Shown piece after piece: positions 50,814 through 60,759 of a DNA stretch of 64,000 bases. Position 1 is the first letter of the stretch, and each line of letters starts with the position of its first letter. The stretch comes from Clostridium sp. UBA4548 (GTDB lineage Bacteria; Bacillota; Clostridia; Clostridiales; Clostridiaceae). Location of the stretch: positions 50,820 through 114,819 of the forward strand of contig NZ_DGLI01000023.1 of the NCBI RefSeq assembly GCF_002387895.1. The letters run 5' to 3'. The position numbers and the translations under genes are program-made. The notes beneath the pieces were generated by a model. That model had not been told where the DNA came from. It did not search any database and saw nothing but the letters and a program-made list of their open reading frames with translations.

Positions 50814-52510
50814 TGAATTTTTCTTCAGCTAATTGTAAGAATTGCTACAAGTGCGTAAGAATTTGCAATGTGAAAGCAATTGAAGTGAAAAATGATCAAG
50901 CTCAAATAATCGAGAATAGATGTGTAGCATGTGGTCAATGCCTTGTAGTTTGTCCTCAAAATGCAAGAGATGTTTTATCAGATATAGAGAATGTGAAAGT
51001 AGCTCTTAAGAAGAAGAAAAAAGTTATTGCTCAAATTGCCCCTGCCTTTAAAGGTTTTTTTCAGTATTCTGCTAAGGTTATAACTGCTCTTTATAAATTG
51101 GGATTTTCCTCAGTAGAAGAAGTTTCTATAGGAGCCGAATTAGTATCGTTAGAGTATGAAAATATAATTAACAATAGTAAAAATACAGAGTTTCTAACTA
51201 GTTGCTGCCCTTCAGTTATGATGCTTATTGAAAAGTATTATCCCGAGCTAATTCCTAATGTAATTCCCGTAGTATCCCCAATGATTGCGCATGCAATGAG
51301 TATCAGACAAAGATATGAAGATCCCTATATAGTATTTATTGGGCCTTGTATCTCGAAAAAATGTGAAGCTTTGTCTGAGGAAAATATAGGAGTTGTTGAT
51401 GCGGTACTTACTTTTGATGAAATTGTAAAATGGCTAAAGCTAGAAGGTATAGATTATAACTCCTGCGAAGATGGGAGTATGGATTTTACAGGTACTACTA
51501 GAGGTGATTGCTACCCAGTAGTTGGTGGAATTTTAAGAGCTATATCCCCTACTCTCAAAGCTAAAAGTTTAGATTCTATTAGAGTGCACGGTATCGAAAA
51601 TTGCAAGAATCTTTTAGAGGAAGTAAAAAAAGGAAATTTAAGTAAAGTTTGTGTAGAATTAAGCGCCTGTAATGAAAGTTGTCTTGGAGGACCTGGAGGT
51701 TCAACTTCCAATGAGAGCGTTTATACTAGAATTCAAAGAATTCAAAGGCAAGTAAAAAAACTAAACAATGAAAAATACTTGGACATCTCAAAATTTAATG
51801 TTCCATTAAGTAGAACTTTTAAAAATAAGATGATGGATTTGCATATTCCTAAAGAAGAAGAAATAAATCAAATTTTAAATAAAATGGGAAAATATGATAA
51901 GGAAGATGAGCTAAATTGTGGTGCTTGTGGCTATAATACTTGTTATGAAAAAGCTATAGCTGTTTCACAGGGAATGTCTCAAATAGAAATGTGTGTTCCT
52001 TATATGAGAAGTATGGCAGAGCGTACCACTAATGAAATATTTACTCATTCACCAAATGTAATATTATTTTTGGACAAAACATTGACTGTTAAAGAAATAA
52101 ACCCAATTGGTGAAAAACTATTTTCTATGACTAAAGAAGAATTGAGAGATAAACATATTAGCTGTGTAGTTCAAGATCCTGATTTTCAGTGGGTTGCCAA
52201 TACAAAACAAAGTATGATAAAAGAGAAGGTGTTCTATAGAGAATATAATTATCATGCCTATAGAAGTATTATATATATGGAAAAGCACTCAAGTTTACTT
52301 GTTATTTATACTGATATTACTGAGGAGGAAAAGAGGAAGCTTGAGCTTTCTCAATTGAAGCATAATGCCTTAGATGTAACTCAAAGTATTATTGATAAGC
52401 AAATGCGTGTAGCTCAAGAAATTGCTAGTCTTCTTGGAGAAACTACTGCAGAAACTAAGGTAGCTCTTATGAAGCTAAAAAAAGTATTACAAGAGGAAAA
52501 AGAAGTATGA
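50804..52510 (+). CDS. Sensor-type [FeFe]-hydrogenase (HydS-like) with Fe-S and PAS domains
   Basis: 568 residues: N-terminal two-cluster ferredoxin (Cys11-21 and Cys40-50), an H-cluster domain with TSCCPS (Cys134/135), GPCISKKCE (Cys182) and SACNESCLGG (Cys289, Cys293), a 4Fe-4S module (Cys372, 375, 380, 397: CGACGYNTCYEKA), then a PAS domain (about 410-520) and a short helical tail. All H-cluster cysteines are kept but the flanking residues differ from catalytic enzymes (TSCCPS for TSCCPGW, GPC for MPC), fitting the putatively H2-sensing groups. It overlaps a ferredoxin gene upstream and a phosphatase gene downstream. Confidence 0.9.
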   Translation: MQVMNFSSANCKNCYKCVRICNVKAIEVKNDQAQIIENRCVACGQCLVVCPQNARDVLSDIENVKVALKKKKKVIAQIAPAFKGFFQYSAKVITALYKLGFSSVEEVSIGAELVSLEYENIINNSKNTEFLTSCCPSVMMLIEKYYPELIPNVIPVVSPMIAHAMSIRQRYEDPYIVFIGPCISKKCEALSEENIGVVDAVLTFDEIVKWLKLEGIDYNSCEDGSMDFTGTTRGDCYPVVGGILRAISPTLKAKSLDSIRVHGIENCKNLLEEVKKGNLSKVCVELSACNESCLGGPGGSTSNESVYTRIQRIQRQVKKLNNEKYLDISKFNVPLSRTFKNKMMDLHIPKEEEINQILNKMGKYDKEDELNCGACGYNTCYEKAIAVSQGMSQIEMCVPYMRSMAERTTNEIFTHSPNVILFLDKTLTVKEINPIGEKLFSMTKEELRDKHISCVVQDPDFQWVANTKQSMIKEKVFYREYNYHAYRSIIYMEKHSSLLVIYTDITEEEKRKLELSQLKHNALDVTQSIIDKQMRVAQEIASLLGETTAETKVALMKLKKVLQEEKEV

Positions 52511-53682
52511 AGAATTATTATATAGATGTAGCAAACTTTAGCTTAAATAAATATGGTGAAGAACTCTGTGGAGACAATGTAGAAATAGTTACTACAGAAG
52601 ATGGGCTGATAGTTGTAATGTCAGATGGTCTTGGAAGCGGAGTAAAAGCTAATATTTTAGCAACCTTAACTTCTAAAATAGCTATTACCATGCTTAAAGA
52701 AGGTGCTACTATTGAAGAAACTATAGACACAATAACTAATACCTTACCAGAATGCCAAGTGAGAAAACTAGCCTACTCTACTTTCACTATCTTAAAAATC
52801 AAAAATAATGGTGAAGTTTACATGGTTGAATATGATAATCCTCCAGTTTTTTTCTTTAAAAATGCTAGAGAAGGTGAACTCCTAAAGAAAGAAAGAGAAG
52901 TTAACAATAAGATTATTTATGAAACTAGTTTCTTAATGGGACAAGGTGATATGCTTACCATAGTTAGTGATGGTGCTGTTCACGCTGGTGTTGGTCAATT
53001 ATTAAACTTAGGCTGGCAGTGGGAACATATCAATAATTTTTTAAAAAACTTAGTGATGAAAGAGAAAACCTCAGAAAGTATTTGTAGACATTTACTTGAG
53101 GTATGCAAAAACTTATATGATGATAAACCAGGAGATGATACTACAGTGGTTACGGTAAAATTAAAAAAGGCTGAATATATGGACATTTTTACTGGGCCTC
53201 CCAAAAGGAAAGCAGATGATAAATTACTGATTGAGGCCTTAGAAAAATGTAATGGGAAAAAAATATTGTGTGGAGGTACAACAGCTAATATTGTTTCCTC
53301 TGCTCTCGGCAAGGCAATTACTATAGATTTAGATAATTATAGTAGTGAAGTTCCTCCTATGGGATATATGGAAGGAATTGATTTGGTAACTGAAGGATTA
53401 TTAACTCTAAACAAAACTAAAGATATTTTATTAAACTACTTAAATGAAAAAAAACAAAAAAGACTCCCCTCCCCTCTTGATGGACAGGATGGAGCTTCAA
53501 AATTAAGTAAGATGATTATCGAAGACGGAAGTCATATTCACATTTGGGTTGGTCAAGCTGTAAATCCAGCTCATCAAAATCCATTGTTCCCAAGTGATTT
53601 TAACCTAAAAATGAAAGTTGTTAAAGAATTAGTTGAAATTTTAAGAGCTTTAGGAAAAATCGTTGAGATAACTTACCTATAG
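52507..53682 (+). CDS. SpoIIE/PP2C-type serine phosphatase linked to sensory hydrogenase
   Basis: 391 residues. The first 220 form a SpoIIE-like PP2C phosphatase with the metal-binding Asp motifs MSDGLGSG, VSDGAVHAG and GDDTTVV. The last 170 (ILCGGTTANIVSSALGK, then VPPMGYMEGIDLVTEGLLTL) are a separate domain I do not recognise. The start ATGA overlaps the stop of the hydrogenase sensor gene, so the two proteins are made together, and the phosphatase is the likely output of the sensor, acting on an anti-sigma-antagonist-like or other phosphoprotein. Confidence 0.88.
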   Translation: MKNYYIDVANFSLNKYGEELCGDNVEIVTTEDGLIVVMSDGLGSGVKANILATLTSKIAITMLKEGATIEETIDTITNTLPECQVRKLAYSTFTILKIKNNGEVYMVEYDNPPVFFFKNAREGELLKKEREVNNKIIYETSFLMGQGDMLTIVSDGAVHAGVGQLLNLGWQWEHINNFLKNLVMKEKTSESICRHLLEVCKNLYDDKPGDDTTVVTVKLKKAEYMDIFTGPPKRKADDKLLIEALEKCNGKKILCGGTTANIVSSALGKAITIDLDNYSSEVPPMGYMEGIDLVTEGLLTLNKTKDILLNYLNEKKQKRLPSPLDGQDGASKLSKMIIEDGSHIHIWVGQAVNPAHQNPLFPSDFNLKMKVVKELVEILRALGKIVEITYL

Positions 53683-53696
53683 TTACAAACTTGTAA

Positions 53697-53732
53697 AAAG
53701 CAGTTAAAATGTGAATTTTAACTGCTTTCTTT
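53697..53732. terminator. Bidirectional terminator between the phosphatase gene and murJ
   Basis: A perfect 14-bp stem AAAGCAGTTAAAAT/ATTTTAACTGCTTT (53697-53710 with 53715-53728), GTGA loop. Confidence 0.88.
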
Positions 53733-55273
53733 TATCTTATAAATTTTCGCTTTATTGAGTTATAAATAATTGTGAATTCATCCACTTTCAATAGGCTTAT
53801 TGCCACTGCATACACAACCACGCCTACACCCCCAGAGATTGTCAATCCTAGTAATATTCCAATATTACCACTTAAAATTTTATATGTAGCGTTGTAGGTA
53901 ATGCTAATAACAACTCCCATGAGGATAGAAGCTAATATAATTTTACAAACAGTTACTAAGATAGCTTTTTTATCAACACCACCTATTTTCTTATTTAAAC
54001 TTTTAAATAATAGTAGAGCGCAAAGAGCCGCTGCAACTGAGGAAGATAAAGCAAGTCCAATAAGACCTATATATCGTACTAAAATTAAATTTAAAATAAT
54101 ATTCAAAGCAACTGATATTAATCCATTATAAGTGGATGTTTTGGTATCTTGCATTGCATAAAGTGCCCTATTAAATATATCTCTTACACTATAAAAAGGT
54201 AATCCCAAAGCATAGAAAATTAATACACTGGAGGTCATAGCAACTGATCTATCATCAAAGACTCCTCTTTTAAAAAGTATGGTAATAATTGGAACACTTA
54301 ATATTAAAATACCAATGGTACAGGGAATCATTATTAAAAATATATTATTAATTGATGAGATAATGTATTTTTTGAATTCTTTCATATTGTCTTCATTAAT
54401 ACTTCTTGCTAGCGCTGGAAAAACCACTGTAACAATTGCAACGGCAAAGGTTGAGTAAAACACATCAGAAACTCTATCTCCAAAACCAAGAGCTGCAATG
54501 CTTCCAGCTGGTAATCCTGAACCAAGAGCATTATTAACTAACCTGTTTATCTGATTTGCACTTGCTCCAATTAATACTGGTAATACTAGAGTAATCATTT
54601 TTCTTACTCTTTTATCCTTAATATCAAAAATCATTTTAAACTTGAAGCCATGTTTTAATAAAAAAGGTATTTGTGCTATGGTTCTTAATGCCATACCAAT
54701 AACGGTTACAACAGTAAGTCCTACTACACCACCCTTTGCACCGATAATAATATAGATAATTATTGGTAAGTTTAATAATATACCTACAATAGCTGGACCT
54801 AAGAAATCATCTAAGGTTTGTAAAATTGCAGTATAAGCAGCATTGATTATTAAAAAAACCAAACTTACCACACTAATTTTCGTCAACTGAACAGCTAAAA
54901 CATAAGTTTCACCTTTAAATAAAGGTGCGATTACTTTTACGATTTGAGGGGCAAAAATATAACTAAAAATAATCAAAACTATTGATACGGAAAAAAGTAT
55001 ATTGATTATGTTATTTGCAAAAATAAACATTTCTTCTTTACCCTTTTTTGCTTTAACTTCACTAAGTATAGGTATAAATGTAGTGCTTATTGCAAGTGCA
55101 ATCATAATAAACAAAACATCGCATATTTGCATTGCCATATTATAGGCATCAGTTTGATATGTAGTTCCAAAGGTACTAGCAACTAATGAATCTCTTAAAA
55201 AGCCTACAGCCTTATTTACTAGAGTCATTATCATAATTATACTAGCTGCCTTTGCTAATCGTTTATTTGGCAT
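53732..55273 (-). CDS. murJ: Lipid II flippase MurJ (MviN family)
   Basis: 513-residue integral membrane protein with about 14 helices, flipping lipid II for peptidoglycan synthesis. Typical blocks: AKAASIIMIMTLVNKAVGFLRDSLVASTFG, the conserved Arg/Asp region, GASANQINRLVNNALGSGLPAGSIAALGFGDRV and ALPFYSVRDIFNRALYAMQDTKT-like segment (here LGLPFYSVRDIFNRALYAMQ). ATG 55273 is chosen since AAAGGAGACTAAT precedes it; the frame to 55306 lacks a ribosome binding site. Confidence 0.94.
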   Translation of the reverse strand: MPNKRLAKAASIIMIMTLVNKAVGFLRDSLVASTFGTTYQTDAYNMAMQICDVLFIMIALAISTTFIPILSEVKAKKGKEEMFIFANNIINILFSVSIVLIIFSYIFAPQIVKVIAPLFKGETYVLAVQLTKISVVSLVFLIINAAYTAILQTLDDFLGPAIVGILLNLPIIIYIIIGAKGGVVGLTVVTVIGMALRTIAQIPFLLKHGFKFKMIFDIKDKRVRKMITLVLPVLIGASANQINRLVNNALGSGLPAGSIAALGFGDRVSDVFYSTFAVAIVTVVFPALARSINEDNMKEFKKYIISSINNIFLIMIPCTIGILILSVPIITILFKRGVFDDRSVAMTSSVLIFYALGLPFYSVRDIFNRALYAMQDTKTSTYNGLISVALNIILNLILVRYIGLIGLALSSSVAAALCALLLFKSLNKKIGGVDKKAILVTVCKIILASILMGVVISITYNATYKILSGNIGILLGLTISGGVGVVVYAVAISLLKVDEFTIIYNSIKRKFIR

Positions 55274-55499
55274 ATTAGTCTCCTTTATGAAAATATATTT
55301 GTGCAAATCAAATTAAAGTTAGTATTCAATGTAAGTGATAATCTACTTTGGTTGATTAGGCCTTTTAGTTTTAATCTACAAAGTCTATAAAATGTAGCAG
55401 GAAAGATTTAATTTCAAAGTAATTTACTTTAATATAACTTGGGTATCTTTGAACCAAATTATGATTCAAAAAACTTTTTAGGATTTTCTTGATAAAAGC

Positions 55500-56174
55500 T
55501 TATTTTACAAGGCCTTTGTAATTATTTTTATTACTTTTCCCATGAAACCATTTGTAGGCAACAAGCATTAAAATACCAAATATAGCAGAAATGACTATAA
55601 TAGCTACCCCACAGTGAGCAAAAAATTCCTCAGGCATCATATTAATTATTGGATCTGTAGCTGGGTCTAATAACCATTTATCATTTTTAAACATTAACTC
55701 ATGAAACAACGTAAATGCACTAGTAAAATCAACATTTATAAACGCAAGTGAAAGTACTGGTATGCATATTAAAGTTATGCCACTATACCTTAAAAACTTA
55801 TATGCAAAGTTATCACCACGCAGTATATATAGTATAACACATCCTGTAATTAACCCTATAAGAAGTATTCTTTTTCCAAGATTAAATAAATTTCTAACAT
55901 CTAAGAAATGTTGTGACCCATCTGCGGATGATGGAAGCGTAGGTGGTTTAAACTCAATTATATCCCTGTTAAAAAGGTATTCAATGGTATAATCATAATT
56001 CTTTTTTATTTCTTCTTTAGTTAGCATAGAATTTTGGGTAATATTTAAATAATCAATGTCAAAATAATAAATTATCTTTGATTTAGTTACAATTAATGTA
56101 GAAGTCATTAGTATACAATAAATGGTTATGATGCTCAATAAAATTATAAGTACATTTTTAAATTTTCTATTCAT
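55500..56174 (-). CDS. DUF1461 / TIGR01906 family integral membrane protein
   Basis: About 224 residues with an N-terminal helix, an extracellular stretch with the family motif SADGSQHFLDVRNLFN, three further helices and a second outside segment (FTLFHELMFKNDKWLLDPATDPIINMMPEEFF). The motifs fit TIGR01906/DUF1461. Function unknown. ATG 56174 or TTG 56186 could be the start; the G-rich AGGGGG abuts the TTG. Confidence 0.82.
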   Translation of the reverse strand: MNRKFKNVLIILLSIITIYCILMTSTLIVTKSKIIYYFDIDYLNITQNSMLTKEEIKKNYDYTIEYLFNRDIIEFKPPTLPSSADGSQHFLDVRNLFNLGKRILLIGLITGCVILYILRGDNFAYKFLRYSGITLICIPVLSLAFINVDFTSAFTLFHELMFKNDKWLLDPATDPIINMMPEEFFAHCGVAIIVISAIFGILMLVAYKWFHGKSNKNNYKGLVK

Positions 56175-56186
56175 AATATTGTTCAA

Positions 56187-56945
56187 CCCCCTGCTGAGTG
56201 CTTTTTTTTATTACTTGATGATTAACATTTTAACTATTATAATTTTACTTTTATAATCTCTTATATTCAATAGTTGAATTTAATCTATAAAAATAATTTG
56301 ATAATTTACTTATAAAATTTGGCTAGTAGAAATTAATATTATTATTGAAAAACTTATAATTTTTAAAAGCTATTGACTATTGTATTAAAAAGTATTATAT
56401 CTATATAGGTAGTTATATTTATGCAGTTATAATTAATAAAAATCATCTATATATAGATATGGTTATTGATGCAACTGCATTACAGTTAGAAATCAATGTT
56501 TAAAAAATTCTATTTAATGCATATATATAATTTATTTATGTATAAATTAATGCAAAATAATTTGCAATTATATACTTTTGATTATATATCTATGGATCCA
56601 CAACTTTAATAGACTTTAGTATTGGTTTTCTTAGAATGAGCTAGAATTTCTCTCCACTTTTATTTTAGAGATATATGTTTAAGTTATCAAAGTATTGTTA
56701 AAAAAATAACTCTGTGAAGTTACAGTTAACATGTTTACAATTTTGTTAATTATTTAATAGAATAAAAATTGTGATGAATAATGTTAATTTCTAATATAAT
56801 TACTCTAATAAGCTCTTGTTTTCTGAAACAATACATTGGATAATTGTTAATTAATTAATTATTCAGAATATTATTGCAAATATTTTTAAAATATTGTAAA
56901 CTTGTATTAACAATTTATTAATTATTTATTAAGGGGGCGGATTTA
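56187..56945. other. Long AT-rich intergenic region upstream of nhaC
   Basis: No ORF of note. Contains several short inverted repeats (for example around ATCTATATATAGAT near 56447-56460) and homopolymer stretches. A long leader for nhaC is possible, but I can point to no recognisable regulatory motif. Confidence 0.35.
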
Positions 56946-58358
56946 TTGATAAAAGAACATCGTAAGCCAAGACTGTGGGAAGCATTAATACCAATATTTG
57001 CACTTATAACCATACTTTCAATTGGAATTATGATATATGATGCAAGTCCACACATTCCATTAGTGTTGGCTAGTGTAGTTGCTGTTTTAATGGCAATGAA
57101 AATAGGATATAAGTGGTCTGATTTAGAGGAAGGCATTATAAATACTATTCAAATGTCAATGCAAGCAATTATTATACTTATGATAATTGGTATGGTTATT
57201 GGTTCATGGATATTAAGTGGTACAGTTCCAACAATGATTTACTATGGACTTAAAATTTTATCACCTGGTATTTTCCTTGTTGCAACCTGTATAATTTGTG
57301 CCATAGTTTCTTTAGCTACAGGTAGCTCTTGGACTACAGCTGGGACAGTTGGTATAGCTCTTCTAGGAGTTGGTATAGGTCTTGGCATTCCAAAAGAAAT
57401 GATTGCTGGTGCTATAATTTCAGGAGCATATTTTGGTGATAAAATGTCGCCATTGTCAGATACTACTAATCTAGCACCAGCTATGGCGGGTGCCACCCTA
57501 TTCGATCATGTAAAACATATGATATACACTACTGGACCGAGCCTAATTATTTCTCTAATTATATTTGCAGTAATTGGATTTGGATATTCAGGAAAAGCAA
57601 TTAACTCATCTGAGTTACAAGTAATTTTTGATGGTTTACAAAAGTCCTTTGTAATTAACCCAATATTATTACTACCTCCTGTAGTAGTAATAATATTAGT
57701 TGTAAAAAAATTCCCTGCAATTCCCGGATTACTCATTGGCGTTATCCTTGGAGCAATTCTTGCAATGTTAGTACAAAAAACTGATTTTGGTGGAATACTT
57801 TCAGCTTTAAATAGTGGGTACGTAGGTGATAGTGGAGTTAAAATGGTTGATGAACTATTAAATCGTGGTGGTCTTCAAAGTATGATGAGCACTGTATCAC
57901 TTATCATCTGTGCTATGACCTTTGGTGGAGTAATGGAAAGAGCTGGTTTCCTACAATTAATCGCAGAAAAACTTTTAAAATTTGCTGTAAGCACTGGATC
58001 TTTAGTGTTAGTAACAATAGTATCTTGTATAGCATGCAATATTCTTGCTGGTGATCAGTACCTATCTATAGTTATTCCAGGTAGAATGTATAAGGATGAA
58101 TTTGCTCGAAGAGGTTTGGCACCTAAAAACTTATCAAGATGTCTTGAAGATTCTGGAACATTAACCTCTGCTCTAGTTCCATGGAATACTTGTGGTGCAT
58201 TTATGAGCTCAACTCTCGGAGTAGCTACAATTGCATATCTTCCCTTCTGCTTTCTTAATCTAATAAATCCAGTAGTATCTATTTTATATGGATACACAGG
58301 AATTACCATGGAAAAGCTAGAAAAGCCAACAACAACTTCTGCTACTGTAAAAGCTTAA
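56946..58358 (+). CDS. nhaC: Na+/H+ antiporter NhaC
   Basis: 470 residues with 11-12 hydrophobic segments. NhaC-type blocks are visible: ATGSSWTTAGTVGIALLGVG, ISGAYFGDKMSPLSDTTNLAPAM, and SALVPWNTCGAFMS near the C-terminus. Exchanges Na+ for H+, or in some clostridial relatives malate/lactate; the substrate is less sure than the family. TTG 56946 stands 5 nt behind AAGGGGGCGGA. Monocistronic. Confidence 0.88.
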   Translation: MIKEHRKPRLWEALIPIFALITILSIGIMIYDASPHIPLVLASVVAVLMAMKIGYKWSDLEEGIINTIQMSMQAIIILMIIGMVIGSWILSGTVPTMIYYGLKILSPGIFLVATCIICAIVSLATGSSWTTAGTVGIALLGVGIGLGIPKEMIAGAIISGAYFGDKMSPLSDTTNLAPAMAGATLFDHVKHMIYTTGPSLIISLIIFAVIGFGYSGKAINSSELQVIFDGLQKSFVINPILLLPPVVVIILVVKKFPAIPGLLIGVILGAILAMLVQKTDFGGILSALNSGYVGDSGVKMVDELLNRGGLQSMMSTVSLIICAMTFGGVMERAGFLQLIAEKLLKFAVSTGSLVLVTIVSCIACNILAGDQYLSIVIPGRMYKDEFARRGLAPKNLSRCLEDSGTLTSALVPWNTCGAFMSSTLGVATIAYLPFCFLNLINPVVSILYGYTGITMEKLEKPTTTSATVKA

Positions 58359-58381
58359 TGAGCTGATATTAATTTCTTTAA

Positions 58382-58429
58382 AATAAAAAGATAAAAGAGT
58401 TCAAATTTGAACTCTTTTATCTTTTTATT
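58382..58429. terminator. 48-bp perfect palindromic terminator
   Basis: Arms of 24 nt (58382-58405 with 58406-58429) are perfectly complementary, AT-rich with A-run and T-run ends, between convergent nhaC and the AtoE-type gene. Works in both directions. Confidence 0.9.
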
Positions 58430-58451
58430 GCAATAAGGTAATTGATTTGAA

Positions 58452-59813
58452 TTAAATGATACCTGCCAGAACAAAGCCTAAACAAATTATTACTCCAGAG
58501 TATAATAAATCAATTAAGCAAAAACCCATTATATCCTTTGCACCAAGTCCAGCAATACCTAAGGCCGGTAAAGCCCAGAAAGGTTGAATCATATTTGTCC
58601 ATGCATCACCCCAAGCGATGGCCATGGCTGTAATTGCTGGATCAACTCCTAAGGCATGACCAGCTGGCATCATAATTGGAGCTTGAACAGCCCATTGCCC
58701 ACCACCTGATGGAACAAAAAAGTTAACAATCCCTGCACTTAAGAAAGTAAATAATGGGAAAGTTATCTCATTTGAAATAGAAACAAAGGCATTTGATACT
58801 ACCGCAGCTAAAGATACTCCAGCGACACTAGCACCAGTCATCATACCCATGATACCACCATAGAATGGAAATTGTAGTAATATACCAGCAGAACTTTTAG
58901 CTGCATCAGTAATTGCATCTACATATCTTCGAGGAGTTTTATATAGAATTATTCCAACAAATAGGAAGATTGTATTAACAATATCTAATGTTAAGTTAAA
59001 TCCTGAAGTAGAGAAATAATACACTACATATCCTAGACCAATAGCAGATAATAACAAGGATATTATTCTGCTATTCTCTAACCTATCAGCTGGTGTTAAA
59101 ATCTTAGGTTCTAAAGTAGCTACTTGTGGAGACTCTTCTAAAAGTTTTGGATCTATAACAACTGTATTTTCTTTTGAAGGCATCATTGCTTTGTTGACTA
59201 ATGGTAACGTTATCAACAATACTATTACAATTCCTAGATTTACAAGACTAAATATAGTCTGTGAAGTTGGTATTGGAGAAGTAATAATTCCAGCAGTAGC
59301 TTTTTTAACTGCTTCGCCACCAGAAGATATGGTTAATGGAATTGAACCTGATAATCCAGAATGCCAAATTAAGAAACCTGAATAAGCAGATGCAATTAAC
59401 AATCTGTAATCTACATCTTTTCTTATTTTTGCTATTTCTTTAGCAAAAATTGCTCCAATGACTAATCCGAATCCCCAGTTAATCCAACAAGCAATAAGCG
59501 AAACAACAGAAACTAAAATAATAGCTGAAGCTGGCGACTTTGGTTTTTTAGCTAGTGCTACAAGAATTTTTTTAAAAGATGGTGCATTAGCTAATGCATG
59601 ACCCAAAACAAGGACTAGTGCCATTTGCATTGAAAATCCGAGTAATGACCATACTCCACTTCCCCAATGTTTTACCATTGCTACTGGACCTTGGCCAGTT
59701 AAGAAAAGTCCTAAAATGAATACAAGAAATGTTAAAATTGCAGCAAAAATAAACGGATCAGGTAGATATTTTTGCATAATCTTAACGCACCAATTAGTAA
59801 ACTTTTTAAACAT
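58452..59813 (-). CDS. atoE: AtoE-type short-chain fatty acid transporter (TIGR00366)
   Basis: 453 residues with about 12 membrane helices. Features of the AtoE family: LPDPFIFAAILTFLVFILGLF, HWGSGVWSLLGFSMQMALVLVLGHALA, WHSGLSGSIPL, FFVPSGGGQWAVQAPIM and AWGDAWTNMIQPFWALPALGI. It probably moves short-chain fatty acids such as butyrate or acetoacetate. Start ATG with AAGGGGGGATACC in front. Monocistronic, convergent with nhaC. Confidence 0.92.
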   Translation of the reverse strand: MFKKFTNWCVKIMQKYLPDPFIFAAILTFLVFILGLFLTGQGPVAMVKHWGSGVWSLLGFSMQMALVLVLGHALANAPSFKKILVALAKKPKSPASAIILVSVVSLIACWINWGFGLVIGAIFAKEIAKIRKDVDYRLLIASAYSGFLIWHSGLSGSIPLTISSGGEAVKKATAGIITSPIPTSQTIFSLVNLGIVIVLLITLPLVNKAMMPSKENTVVIDPKLLEESPQVATLEPKILTPADRLENSRIISLLLSAIGLGYVVYYFSTSGFNLTLDIVNTIFLFVGIILYKTPRRYVDAITDAAKSSAGILLQFPFYGGIMGMMTGASVAGVSLAAVVSNAFVSISNEITFPLFTFLSAGIVNFFVPSGGGQWAVQAPIMMPAGHALGVDPAITAMAIAWGDAWTNMIQPFWALPALGIAGLGAKDIMGFCLIDLLYSGVIICLGFVLAGII

Positions 59814-60309
59814 GGTATCCCCCCTTGGTTTTTTACTTTATATAGTTAAATTGCTAAATTATGTTAGCTAATATAATTATAACACAAATACAGTTAATAG
59901 AATCAATATAATAAACAGGATTATAATACTGTATTAAGTGATATACTTAGATTATCTTAGTAATTCAAATAACTCCATTAAAAATCATAATATTTGGTAT
60001 AAAGTTAAAATTTTGCTACAATAAAATAATTTAATATTTTTAATCATTTTAATAAAATTTATGTATATTTTAAGTAAACTAAACCAAGATTTAATCTATA
60101 AATAAAATTACTCCTATTTATTTAGGATTCTTTGTAATAAATAAGATAAGATAAAATATAATTACATTATATATTCAAAAAACCTTATACATTCAAAAAA
60201 CCTTATACAATTAATAAAGCGTACTTTTATAAAGGACATTTTATAATTGTATAAGGTTTATATAATTATATTAATTTCATATGATGAGTAATGATATTTT
60301 GTCTAGATA
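59814..60309. other. Intergenic region with tandem 18-bp duplication and composite hairpin
   Basis: Holds the promoter of the AtoE-type gene, a perfect tandem duplication of an 18-mer (60173-60190 and 60191-60208, ATTCAAAAAACCTTATAC), and the composite hairpin at 60198-60259. No ORF seen. Confidence 0.6.
60198..60259 (-). terminator. Terminator with conserved inner element (copy 2)
   Basis: Perfect 16-bp outer arms (60198-60213 with 60244-60259) enclose a 30-nt loop containing TAAAGCGTAC and then AAAGGACATTTTA. The loop aligns with that of 35278-35306 at about 25 of 29 positions with one gap; the outer arms do not. It ends the transcript of the gene at 60310-60759. Confidence 0.8.
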
Positions 60310-60759
60310 TTATTTATTACGTTTTCTTCCAATTAAGAATCCCACTAATAATCCAATACCAAGAGCTACTCCAGTTTTAAGTTTTTCAACTTGAATCTCC
60401 ATGTCAGTTACTGGCTCAGTATTATTAATTATTATTGTGTCCTTATTATCATCCTTAGGAATGAGATGAGCTCCAACCAAGCAAAGATGCTGAAATCTTA
60501 TTTCTGAAAAATTATTACGAAGTTCATCCACTTCATTGAAAAAGTATTCTTTATTCCAATGAGAAATATCTTGAAAAGGGTTTTCATTATGTTCTTCAAA
60601 TATTCCATCTATTAATTCCTTAGCGTAAGTTACTGCATACATAATTTCTTGAGTATTTCCCGAATATCTGATTATGTATTCTATTAAAGCTTCCCTAACA
60701 CCATCTATATTATCTGAAGAAATTGCTTCGAGTAAGCTTGATTCTGCCTTAAATTCCAT
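60310..60759 (-). CDS. Hypothetical protein with C-terminal membrane anchor
   Basis: 149 residues. A helical soluble part (SSLLEAISSDNIDGVREALIEYIIRYSGNTQEIMYAVTYAKELI, then ISHWNKEYFFNEVDELRNNFSEIRFQHLCLVGAHLI) is followed by a short linker and a glycine-rich membrane helix ending in basic residues (VALGIGLLVGFLIGRKRNK), so the soluble domain faces the cytoplasm. Not recognised as a named family. AGGAGGTATTTAATC precedes the ATG; ends at the composite terminator. Confidence 0.75.
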   Translation of the reverse strand: MEFKAESSLLEAISSDNIDGVREALIEYIIRYSGNTQEIMYAVTYAKELIDGIFEEHNENPFQDISHWNKEYFFNEVDELRNNFSEIRFQHLCLVGAHLIPKDDNKDTIIINNTEPVTDMEIQVEKLKTGVALGIGLLVGFLIGRKRNK

